Shown here in pieces: positions 25,642 through 33,611 of a stretch of 64,000 bases of DNA; position 1 is the stretch's first letter, and each line of letters opens with the position of its first letter. This DNA is from Bacteroidales bacterium (GTDB lineage Bacteria > Bacteroidota > Bacteroidia > Bacteroidales > Bacteroidaceae). The position numbers and the translations under genes are program-made. The notes beneath the pieces are model-generated. The model had not been told where the DNA came from, searched no databases, and worked only from the letters and a program-made list of their open reading frames with translations. The DNA lies in contig JAAYDO010000052.1 of the NCBI GenBank assembly GCA_012729225.1, positions 1 to 64,000 on the forward strand. Reading direction: 5' to 3'.

Positions 25642-25687
25642 ACTTCAGCAATATATGTAAGCGGTATGAATCGCTTGAGAGAACCAA

Positions 25688-26860
25688 TTATGAGAGGAAT
25701 CCGAGAAGGACACCAGCGGCTACAGCAGAACCAATCACACCTGCTACGTTTGGACCCATAGCGTGCATGAGCAGGTAGTTGTGTGGATCGGCTTTGAGAC
25801 CTTCATTCTGAGAGATGCGTGCCGCCATAGGAACGGCACTCACACCAGCATTACCAATGAGTGGGTTGATCTGCTGATTCTTTGGAAGGAACAGGTTCAT
25901 GACATGAACAAAGATAACACCACTTGCGGTAGCAATGATGAATGCAAAAGCACCGAGTGCGAAGATCTTGACTGTGGCAAGCGTGAGGAACTCGGATGCC
26001 TGAGTGGAGCAACCCACGGTGAGTCCGAGAAGCATCACAACAATGTCGTTGAGAGCATTGCCTGCTGTCTTTGCAAGACGTGTGGTCTTGGTAGATTCCT
26101 TCAGGAGATTACCAAAGAAGAGCATGCCGAGCAATGGCAGACCTGATGGCACGATGAAGGTGGTGATGAGGAGTCCGACAATGGGGAAGAGCATCTTCTC
26201 TGTCTGGCTCACGGCACGTGCTGGCTCCATCTTGATTTCACGTTGCTTCTTGGTTGTGAGAAGTTTCATGATACTTGGCTGGATGACAGGCACGAGAGCC
26301 ATGTAGGAATATGCGCACACGGCAATAGCACCCATGAGGTTTGGACTCAATTTGCTAGAGAGGAAGATGGCTGTAGGACCGTCAGCACCGCCAATGATAG
26401 CGATACCAGCTGCCTGATTAGGCTCAAATCCCATAGCAAGTGCAATCATATATGCACCGAAGATACCAAACTGTGCTGCTGCACCAATGAGCATGAGTTT
26501 AGGATTGGCAATGAGAGCACCGAAGTCAGTCATAGCACCAATGCCGAGGAACACAAGGGGAGGATACCATCCGAGGCGTACACCTTGATAGAAGATATTG
26601 AGCACGGAGTTGTCCTCGTAGAGGCCAATCTCAAGACCTGCTGTCTTGAACGGAATATTTCCCAAAATGATGCCGAGACCTATTGGGATGAGGAGCAAAG
26701 GCTCGAAGTTCTTCTTGATGGCAAGCCAGATGAAGAATGCACCAACAGCAATCATGATAATGTTGGCCCACTCCACATTGGCAAAACCAGTGTAGGTGAG
26801 GAAGTCTGCAAGCTTTGTTCCGATGAATTCCATAGTGGAAATACTTTCGAGTAACATCAT
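25688..26860 (-). CDS. Sodium-pumping decarboxylase beta subunit (OadB family)
   Basis: This is the integral membrane subunit of a biotin-dependent Na+ pump. It decarboxylates carboxybiotin and moves Na+ across the inner membrane. The 390-aa protein has about ten hydrophobic segments and the conserved IIGGADGPTAIFLSSKL motif, whose Asp is needed for Na+ transport. The end FVLGF-like tail (AAGVLLGFLS) is typical. With the carboxyltransferase, OadG and biotin carrier upstream in the same run it makes a complete methylmalonyl-CoA decarboxylase. Confidence 0.94.
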   Translation of the reverse strand: MMLLESISTMEFIGTKLADFLTYTGFANVEWANIIMIAVGAFFIWLAIKKNFEPLLLIPIGLGIILGNIPFKTAGLEIGLYEDNSVLNIFYQGVRLGWYPPLVFLGIGAMTDFGALIANPKLMLIGAAAQFGIFGAYMIALAMGFEPNQAAGIAIIGGADGPTAIFLSSKLSPNLMGAIAVCAYSYMALVPVIQPSIMKLLTTKKQREIKMEPARAVSQTEKMLFPIVGLLITTFIVPSGLPLLGMLFFGNLLKESTKTTRLAKTAGNALNDIVVMLLGLTVGCSTQASEFLTLATVKIFALGAFAFIIATASGVIFVHVMNLFLPKNQQINPLIGNAGVSAVPMAARISQNEGLKADPHNYLLMHAMGPNVAGVIGSAVAAGVLLGFLS

Positions 26861-26897
26861 GTTATTGTTTTTTTAGTGATTGACAATATTACATTTG

Positions 26898-27326
26898 TTA
26901 CGCGATGACGACAAGGATTGAACCTTCCATCACTGTATCACCCTTCTGCACCTTGATTTCCTGAATCTTACCATCATGCTCTGCATCGATATTGTTTTCC
27001 ATCTTCATGGCCTCAAGCACAACAACGGTCTGCCCCTTCTTGATTTCTTGACCAACTGTGACTTTGATATCGTTGATAGTGCCTGGCAGTGGAGCACGGA
27101 GTGCTGACACACCTGCAGCAACTGCTTCCTGAGCTGCTTTTGGAGCTTCGACAGTCTTGACAGGTGCTGCTACAGCACGCACAACTGGCTTTGGCTGAGC
27201 AACTGGCTTCTCAAGTTCTACATCAAACTCGATGCCGTTTACTTCGACTTTAGCGATGTTCTCTTCAATACCGTTGATTTTCACATTGTATGGAACACCT
27301 TGAATCTTATAATTATATTCTTTCAT
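26898..27326 (-). CDS. mmdC: Biotin carrier protein of methylmalonyl-CoA decarboxylase
   Basis: This 142-aa protein carries the carboxyl group on biotin between the carboxyltransferase and the membrane pump. The biotinyl domain is C-terminal, with Lys108 in VLEAMKMEN as the biotin site. A flexible Ala/Pro/Val-rich linker occupies residues 41-75, and the N-terminal 35 residues form a small beta domain. It lies 37 bp upstream of oadB and 20 bp after oadG. Confidence 0.92.
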   Translation of the reverse strand: MKEYNYKIQGVPYNVKINGIEENIAKVEVNGIEFDVELEKPVAQPKPVVRAVAAPVKTVEAPKAAQEAVAAGVSALRAPLPGTINDIKVTVGQEIKKGQTVVVLEAMKMENNIDAEHDGKIQEIKVQKGDTVMEGSILVVIA

Positions 27327-27346
27327 GTTGTTTGTCTATTATTTAT

Positions 27347-28324
27347 TCAATTCTGCGTGATGACTTGTGGAACTTCACGGAGTTCGTGGCTCTTGTCTGA
27401 CCATGTGCTTGGAGTCTGAGTGATGGTGAGGATACCTGACTCAAGGTCATGTGTTCCACCGAAGTACTCGTGGAGAGCCAAACCGATAACGGCTGCATAG
27501 GTCTCAATCTCGACACCCTTGGTCTCTGTAGTACCCTGCTTGGCCATCTCTACCATCTTGGCTGCCTTCTCGTGGATGGCACGGATGGCACGCACACGAG
27601 CAAGTTTGGCTGCACGGTTCATGGCCCAACCGAAGATGTGGAAGAAGACGAACAGAAGAACCAGACATGAGAACACAACACCCATACACATGAGTGTCAT
27701 AGCTATACCGTATGGGTCTTTCTCTTTGAACTCCTTGACTGCATTGCTCTTGAAGGAGACATTGGGAGCGTTTGGAGTGACCTGTTCTGCTGGTACGACA
27801 TTCCACTCATCACCTATACGGGCATAACTGCTACCTGCTACCATTGGCTCCACACGAACAGAGTCGATGAGATCCACAGCATTTCCGTCAAACAGATAGA
27901 CTGTGAAGGGTTCATCCGTAGGAAGTGTGAAATTCAAATGGAGCGTACCACGGTTGGTATTTCCATCGGCAAAGAACGTGATACGTTGCTTGGCTGATAG
28001 AGAGGTGCGTGGGTCGCCCGCAGAAATAAGAGACATGTGCTTTTCGCGCTCTGGCGCTGACATATTCTTGTCGAGCACTGCTGGATCGATTGTGAGGAAG
28101 CACTTCCTTATGTCATGGGTAGAATAAGAAGAGTTCTCAATCTCAATCCACGAAGCAGGCTCACCATATTCATCCACATAACTTTCTGATGGACACTTTA
28201 CTGTGTCGCATTGCTCACAGGAATAATGCACAAAGACCTCATTAATCTTGAATTCATGAGCACCTTGAGCAAAAGCTGTAGAGGAAGCGATGAGGAATGA
28301 AACAATTGATAGTAACTTTCTCAT
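27347..28324 (-). CDS. OadG-family subunit with exported N-terminal domain
   Basis: This is the small membrane subunit that holds the decarboxylase complex together, here much larger than the usual OadG of about 80-100 aa. Residues 1-20 are a signal peptide (IVSFLIASSTAFAQ). Residues 21-200 form a periplasmic beta-rich domain with GEPASWIEIEN and FADG, resembling a lamin-tail-like (LTD) domain. The OadG membrane helix is at about 205-233, followed by a charged cytoplasmic tail. The LTD comparison is from pattern only; the OadG call rests on the helix and the operon. Confidence 0.82.
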   Translation of the reverse strand: MRKLLSIVSFLIASSTAFAQGAHEFKINEVFVHYSCEQCDTVKCPSESYVDEYGEPASWIEIENSSYSTHDIRKCFLTIDPAVLDKNMSAPEREKHMSLISAGDPRTSLSAKQRITFFADGNTNRGTLHLNFTLPTDEPFTVYLFDGNAVDLIDSVRVEPMVAGSSYARIGDEWNVVPAEQVTPNAPNVSFKSNAVKEFKEKDPYGIAMTLMCMGVVFSCLVLLFVFFHIFGWAMNRAAKLARVRAIRAIHEKAAKMVEMAKQGTTETKGVEIETYAAVIGLALHEYFGGTHDLESGILTITQTPSTWSDKSHELREVPQVITQN

Positions 28325-28330
28325 AATGCT

Positions 28331-29896
28331 TTACAATGGAATATTGCCGTGCTTCTTAGCAGGATTTGTGAGTGACTTATTGGCAAGCTGCTCAAGTGCG
28401 CGAATCACACGGAAGCGTGTGTTGCGTGGCTCAATCACATCGTCGATGTAGCCATACTTAGCAGCTTGATAAGGATTGGCGAAGAGCTTAGAGTATTCTT
28501 CTTCCTTTTCTGCAATAAATGCCTTGGCATCGCCACCCTCATCCTTTATCTTCTTTGCCTCGCGAGCGTAAAGCACTGCTGCTGCACCACTTGCACCCAT
28601 CACGGCAATTTCTGCTGATGGCCATGCATAGTTGATGTCGCCACGAAGTTGCTTACAAGACATCACGATGTGTGAACCACCATAAGACTTACGGAGAGTG
28701 ATGGTCACCTTTGGCACTGTAGCCTCTCCATAAGCGTAGAGAAGTTTAGCACCATGAAGGATGACTGCATTGTATTCCTGACCTGTGCCTGGAAGGAAGC
28801 CTGGCACATCTACGAAACTGACAATTGGAATATTGAAGGCATCGCAGAAACGAACGAAGCGTGCACCCTTACGAGAAGCATTGCAGTCAAGCACACCAGC
28901 AAACTTAGATGGCTGGTTGGCTACGATACCTACTGAACGTCCATTGAAGCGTGCGAAACCTACAATGATGTTCTGAGCAAAGTTAGGTTGCACCTCCAAA
29001 AACTCGCTATTATCAACTGTAGCTGCAATGACCTTATACATGTCGTATGCCTGATTTGGATTGTCTGGAATAATCTCATTGAGAGAATCCTCAAGACGGT
29101 CGATTGGGTCAGTGCATTCCACACGTGGAGTCTCCTCATGGTTGTTCTGTGGAATATAGGAGATGAGTTGCTGGATCATAGCCATTGCCTCTTCTTCTGT
29201 AGATGCGGTGAAATGAGTAACACCAGACTTGGTTGAGTGAACTGACGCACCACCGAGGCTTTCCTGATCAACATCCTCACCTGTGACAGTCTTGACCACT
29301 GCAGGACCTGTGAGGAACATGAAAGATGTGTTTTCCATCATGAGCGTGAAGTCGGTGAGGGCTGGTGAATACACTGCACCACCTGCACATGGACCGAAGA
29401 TACCTGAAATCTGTGGAACAACACCTGATGCCATGATGTTGCGCTGGAAGATTTCAGCATAACCAGCCAGGGCATTGATACCTTCCTGGATACGTGCACC
29501 ACCTGAGTCATTGATGCCGATGACTGGAGCACCTACCTTCATTGCCATATCCATAATCTTGCAGATTTTCTGTGACATGGTCTCAGAGAGTGAACCTGCA
29601 TTGACTGTGAAATCTTGAGCGAAGATGAAGACGAGACGTCCACCAATTGTACCAGAACCTGTTACCACACCATCACCAAGATACTGTTTCTTCTCCATGC
29701 CGAAGTTGGTGCAACGGTGGAGTTTGAACATGTCATACTCTTCAAAACTGCCCTCGTCAAGGAGCATGGCAATACGTTCACGGGCTGTAAACTTGCCTTT
29801 AGCGTGTTGCTTGTCGATAGCCTTCTCGCCACCGCCAAGACGCGCTTTCTGTCGGAGTTCTATCAACTCCTGTATTCTTTCTGTTTGCTTTGACAT
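28331..29896 (-). CDS. mmdA: Methylmalonyl-CoA decarboxylase / acyl-CoA carboxylase carboxyltransferase subunit
   Basis: This 521-aa carboxyltransferase moves CO2 from methylmalonyl-CoA to biotin (or the reverse, as in propionyl-CoA carboxylase). Crotonase-fold signatures are [19 protein letters not shown] with [14 protein letters not shown] in the N half and [17 protein letters not shown] in the C half, each with the oxyanion-forming glycines. The operon context (epimerase, OadG, biotin carrier, OadB) favours the Na+-pumping decarboxylase of the succinate-propionate pathway. The OadG gene begins 6 bp after its stop. Confidence 0.93.
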   Translation of the reverse strand: MSKQTERIQELIELRQKARLGGGEKAIDKQHAKGKFTARERIAMLLDEGSFEEYDMFKLHRCTNFGMEKKQYLGDGVVTGSGTIGGRLVFIFAQDFTVNAGSLSETMSQKICKIMDMAMKVGAPVIGINDSGGARIQEGINALAGYAEIFQRNIMASGVVPQISGIFGPCAGGAVYSPALTDFTLMMENTSFMFLTGPAVVKTVTGEDVDQESLGGASVHSTKSGVTHFTASTEEEAMAMIQQLISYIPQNNHEETPRVECTDPIDRLEDSLNEIIPDNPNQAYDMYKVIAATVDNSEFLEVQPNFAQNIIVGFARFNGRSVGIVANQPSKFAGVLDCNASRKGARFVRFCDAFNIPIVSFVDVPGFLPGTGQEYNAVILHGAKLLYAYGEATVPKVTITLRKSYGGSHIVMSCKQLRGDINYAWPSAEIAVMGASGAAAVLYAREAKKIKDEGGDAKAFIAEKEEEYSKLFANPYQAAKYGYIDDVIEPRNTRFRVIRALEQLANKSLTNPAKKHGNIPL

Positions 29897-29985
29897 AAAA
29901 TATTTATGATTATGAAGAGTGGTGTACGATGTGACTGTACTTCTGAAAAAGAAGACTGTGCATCGTGCACCACTTATAGTTTACA

Positions 29986-30399
29986 TCATTTGTTCTGTGG
30001 CTCGCAAAGTTCTGTGAGGACACCTGCCGTGGTCTTTGGATGCAGGAAGCCAATTAACATCTGTTCTGCACCTGGACGTGGGGTCTTGTCGATAAGACGC
30101 ATGCCCTTGCCTTCAGCCTCTACGAGTGCCTCTGCCACGCCATCTTCTACGGCAAATGCCACATGGTGAACGCCTTTGCCACCCTTCTCAAGCCATTTTG
30201 CCACTGCAGACTCTGGTGATGTAGGTTCGAGAAGTTCAATCTTTACTTCACCTACCTTGAGGAAAGCAGTCTTTACCTTTTGGTCTTCTACTTCCTCCAC
30301 AGCATAGCACTTGAGCCCAAGCACATTTTCAAAATAAGGAAGCACTGCATCAATGCTCTCCACACCTATTCCTAGGTGATCAATTCTTGAAATTTTCAT
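29986..30399 (-). CDS. mce: Methylmalonyl-CoA epimerase
   Basis: This enzyme interconverts (R)- and (S)-methylmalonyl-CoA, linking the B12 mutase to the decarboxylase. The 137-aa VOC-fold protein has the metal-binding His8 (IDHLGIGV), a second metal region GVHHVAFAVED, and the Glu in TAGVLTELCEP. Length and motifs are typical. It is the first gene of the propionate operon, 89 bp before mmdA. Confidence 0.94.
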   Translation of the reverse strand: MKISRIDHLGIGVESIDAVLPYFENVLGLKCYAVEEVEDQKVKTAFLKVGEVKIELLEPTSPESAVAKWLEKGGKGVHHVAFAVEDGVAEALVEAEGKGMRLIDKTPRPGAEQMLIGFLHPKTTAGVLTELCEPQNK

Positions 30400-30484
30400 A
30401 ATTGATGAATTTTGTTGGTTATTCTTTTATAATATGACTAGCAATAATGGTGACAAAGCTTGTTGCGGCTGTCACTACAAGTTA

Positions 30485-30492
30485 CAAATATA
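30485..30492 (-). promoter_or_regulatory. Probable -7 box of the propionate operon
   Basis: On the minus strand this reads TATATTTG, an exact TAnnTTTG match 85 bp upstream of the mce start. There is no clear -33 element. An imperfect hairpin upstream (about 30494-30538) may end the ABC transporter transcript. Confidence 0.5.
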
Positions 30493-30546
30493 CGGCTTTT
30501 TGGCGAGTCATAGGGCACGCCTCACCGAAAAAAGGCATCTACAGAG

Positions 30547-31284
30547 CTAAATATTGATGTTTCCCTTGAAATAGGTCTCAATTTCGGAAGTCAATAAAGC
30601 ATAATCGCGGTCATAATCCTTGATGATAAGACCATGTTCGAGCAGAGTGATGCGCGAACAAATATCTAATGTGTGTGTAAGGTTGTGGGAGGAAACAATG
30701 ATGGTTGCTCCATGCTCCTTACTGTAAGTGTCGAGCAAGTATTTCATGGCCAACTGTGAACTCGGATCAAGGAAGTTGAAAGGTTCGTCGAGAATGAGGA
30801 GCATGGGATAATGAAGCATTGCTCCAATAATGCCTACCTTCTGTTTGTTGCCCATGGAAAGATTGCGAATGAGAGTTTTCTGACCAAGAATCTCACCATT
30901 CATAAAACTGTCAAACTGAAGGAGTCTGTCGTTGAGAATCTCATCTGTAAGCCCAGATATTTTAGCCAAGAAACGGAAATACTCCTCTGGAGTGAGATAG
31001 TCAATGAGGAAACCTGCATCTACAAATGCACCTGTGAAGGATTTCCATGATTCACTCTTGGAGGTGTCACAAGAAACAGGAATACCATCCACTACTCCAT
31101 CTACGGTCACACAGCCTGTGTCGGCATGTAGAAGATCGAGGATAATACGGAAAAGTGTTGTTTTGCCTGCACCATTGTTACCTACGAGTCCTACAACTTC
31201 GCCACTATGAATGGAATAACGGTTGATGTCAAGCGCTTTCTTCTCTCCAAATGATTTGGTTAAGTTTTCTATTGTTACATTCAT
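30547..31284 (-). CDS. ABC transporter ATP-binding protein
   Basis: This is a 245-aa ABC ATPase with Walker A GNNGAGKTT, a signature-like LSMGNKQKVG, Walker B LLILDEPFNFLD and the switch in SSHN. The signature lacks the usual SGG (it is SMG), as in several exporters of the BcrA/CcmA type. It starts 4 bp after the stop of the permease gene and forms a two-gene transporter with it. The substrate is unknown. Confidence 0.88.
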   Translation of the reverse strand: MNVTIENLTKSFGEKKALDINRYSIHSGEVVGLVGNNGAGKTTLFRIILDLLHADTGCVTVDGVVDGIPVSCDTSKSESWKSFTGAFVDAGFLIDYLTPEEYFRFLAKISGLTDEILNDRLLQFDSFMNGEILGQKTLIRNLSMGNKQKVGIIGAMLHYPMLLILDEPFNFLDPSSQLAMKYLLDTYSKEHGATIIVSSHNLTHTLDICSRITLLEHGLIIKDYDRDYALLTSEIETYFKGNINI

Positions 31285-31288
31285 CTGA

Positions 31289-32797
31289 TCATCTTGAATT
31301 TCTGAAGCCTTCCATATTGGAATATCTACGTTTCATAAATCTCTTATATATTTGGCGAAGCCACAGGGGATGTGTGACTGTTCCTATAACTCCTATAACT
31401 ATCATGGCGAGAGCAGCCACGTGTTCGTCAAAACACTGGATAAGGGCATACATGACAAGCATGGGGAAGAAGAGGGCTGCTGCCGATACAAGCATTTGCA
31501 TCTTCGTATCACGACCACTTCGGGTGATCTTCTCATTGAGGTGAATAGTGGTGTCATTGTAGGCTGCAAGCTGAAAAAGGAATGGAAACACTGCTCCAGA
31601 GGTGAAGAATAGGCACCCAAAGGCTGTTGCAAGAGTAATTTTTCCCTCTGATACAGGAAGTAAGGAGAAAGCAAAGGGAATGAGCAACATGAAACACTGA
31701 AAGTAATACTTTGCCCTGAAAAGGGACAGGACTGTCTCTTTACGTACCATGAGACCATCAATATAGTTGCCTTCAGCACACATAATAGTGGTGAGGGTCA
31801 TCACACCAAGACATGTGAAGCAGTACACACATACAAATACTCGCATGAAGACCATGTCATCGTAGATGCCTGTGAAGGAGAAGAGTCCACAAAGCAAGAG
31901 CATGCAGAGAGAACCCGTAATGAATTGTTTGCGCATTACAAGATTACGCCACACCGACTTGAGTTCAAGCTTGAGATATTCTCCAATCAAACCAAACCTG
32001 TCGAGAAAGACCATATTGTGGGTCTTGAAGAGTTTGATCATTTCCGTCTTGGCTATCTCCGCATATATAGTACCTTTCTGCATGTGATAATTGACGATGT
32101 AGAGAGGAACACCCACAGCAAAGACGATGACGAAACTCATAGGATTCCATCTACAAAAGCCTCGCATAAGGCGCATAGAACCTATGAAAGCCCACTGATG
32201 ATCCATGTCATAAAAGAACCCAAAGAAAACAAAGAGGGCTGTGAGAACAAATGGGCAAAGCAGGAAAAGGAAGTTGCGATTGATGAGAGTGCGCCACAGG
32301 AGATACCAGTAGCTATTGAGCACATACATGAGCCACCATCCAAGAATGAAGCCAACCAATCCCCAAATGCCAAAGTATTGCGGAATAGCCCGAATGCCGA
32401 ATGGAATAAAGAAAAAGAACCAGAAAAGATTATAAGGTTGGAAGCCCATACGAACCAGAAAGGTATGGAGCAAGAACTTGGTGGGGATGGGCAAAAGTTT
32501 ATATTGCTTGATATTTTGTGCAGGTGTTTCCTGCATACCAAAACGTGAGATGAAGTCGAAAGAGAGAAAACCGACCATACAACCGTCAATCCAATCAAAT
32601 GCTTCATAAGAGGTATTGTCAAACCAAGAAAAGGCAGAGATGCCCAGCATGATGAGATATGCAGCCCAAAAGGCGATGAAGAAGTATCCCAAAATCTTCA
32701 TTGCCTTATTTTTCTCAAACATGGGATGACGACGTGTCTGAAGGCGTTGATTGTGAGAAATCTGTTTATAGAACAACCGTATCTTGCTCAACTCCAT
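31289..32797 (-). CDS. ABC transporter permease, DUF5687-like
   Basis: This is a 502-aa membrane protein with about ten or more hydrophobic segments (for example ILGYFFIAFWAAYLIMLGI, FILGWWLMYVLNSYWYLLW, SLCMLLLCGLFSF). It resembles the Bacteroidota permease family DUF5687, which pairs with a single ATPase. The N-terminal 30 residues are basic and cytoplasmic. The neighbouring ATPase gene 4 bp downstream supports the transporter call. The substrate cannot be inferred. Confidence 0.75.
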   Translation of the reverse strand: MELSKIRLFYKQISHNQRLQTRRHPMFEKNKAMKILGYFFIAFWAAYLIMLGISAFSWFDNTSYEAFDWIDGCMVGFLSFDFISRFGMQETPAQNIKQYKLLPIPTKFLLHTFLVRMGFQPYNLFWFFFFIPFGIRAIPQYFGIWGLVGFILGWWLMYVLNSYWYLLWRTLINRNFLFLLCPFVLTALFVFFGFFYDMDHQWAFIGSMRLMRGFCRWNPMSFVIVFAVGVPLYIVNYHMQKGTIYAEIAKTEMIKLFKTHNMVFLDRFGLIGEYLKLELKSVWRNLVMRKQFITGSLCMLLLCGLFSFTGIYDDMVFMRVFVCVYCFTCLGVMTLTTIMCAEGNYIDGLMVRKETVLSLFRAKYYFQCFMLLIPFAFSLLPVSEGKITLATAFGCLFFTSGAVFPFLFQLAAYNDTTIHLNEKITRSGRDTKMQMLVSAAALFFPMLVMYALIQCFDEHVAALAMIVIGVIGTVTHPLWLRQIYKRFMKRRYSNMEGFRNSR

Positions 32798-32820
32798 ATC
32801 TCTATTTCATTATTGCCTAC

Positions 32821-33426
32821 TTATCTCAAATCGACAATCTCCACATCTGGATAGTTCTTCTGATTGAACTGGAAGGTGGAAGATGTATATTTCTGATTCT
32901 TTGCGAAAGAAGTACAACGAATAGTAGTGGTACTTCCCTTCTGAGGCGTCATTATGATGAGCGAGGGTATGTGGTTCGACTTATTGATGTGGACTGTCAC
33001 CGTTTTGTAAAGTGCATCCTTCTTACCTGTGAGCAGCACTTCATAGTTCTTGCCTGTACTCTTACCCATCCTCGCTGTATAACCATTCTTATAAAAAGAG
33101 AGAAAGGAATAAGGATTCATCTTGGCTACCGCATCAGCAGAGGGAGTGGTGACATTGACCTCTTCATTAGCCTTGACATAAGTCCACATGGTTTTGCCAT
33201 CGAACCAGATGATGCTTCCACCTGTGTTGATTACAAACTTTTGCCTCTGTAACCTGATGTAGCCAGAAGAAGAACTTCCTTCTGCCTGAAAGGAAAAGCC
33301 TATTTTGACATTTCCTGCAGACTTAAGGGTTGCAGCAGCTTTGTCTAATATGGTAGTTGCATTTTGCGCTTGAAGGGTTATAGCTGCTATCAAAGCCATC
33401 AAAACGAGTGTTATCTTTTTCATCAT
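32821..33426 (-). CDS. LolA-like outer-membrane lipoprotein carrier
   Basis: This is a 201-aa exported protein with a signal peptide (MKKITLVLMALIAAITLQAQ). The mature part has the LolA/LolB-like beta pattern: QAEGSSSSGYIRLQRQKFVI, WFDGKTMWTYVKANEEVNV and the late HINKSNHIPSLIIM. It would carry lipoproteins or lipids across the periplasm. It lies between ftsK (185 bp upstream) and the ABC permease (23 bp downstream), so it may share a transcript with the transporter. Confidence 0.82.
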   Translation of the reverse strand: MMKKITLVLMALIAAITLQAQNATTILDKAAATLKSAGNVKIGFSFQAEGSSSSGYIRLQRQKFVINTGGSIIWFDGKTMWTYVKANEEVNVTTPSADAVAKMNPYSFLSFYKNGYTARMGKSTGKNYEVLLTGKKDALYKTVTVHINKSNHIPSLIIMTPQKGSTTTIRCTSFAKNQKYTSSTFQFNQKNYPDVEIVDLR

Positions 33427-33611
33427 ATAGAGTCTAATTTAATTATGTATCAGTTATGAACTTCTTGACATGAGTATTCATCACAAATCTTCCAACAAAG
33501 AGGAATGACGTATAACTATCCATTAGAGAAATGACATGGCAAAAAGTTTAATGAGATAAGAATCCTTAACAATAGTGGTGTATTTAAGTTATATACAATA
33601 TGACCAACCCT

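Noticed and set aside
25358..25660. A 100-codon frame overlapping the amidase end
   Set aside because: It overlaps the amidase in another frame and reads through two hairpins; no family resemblance.
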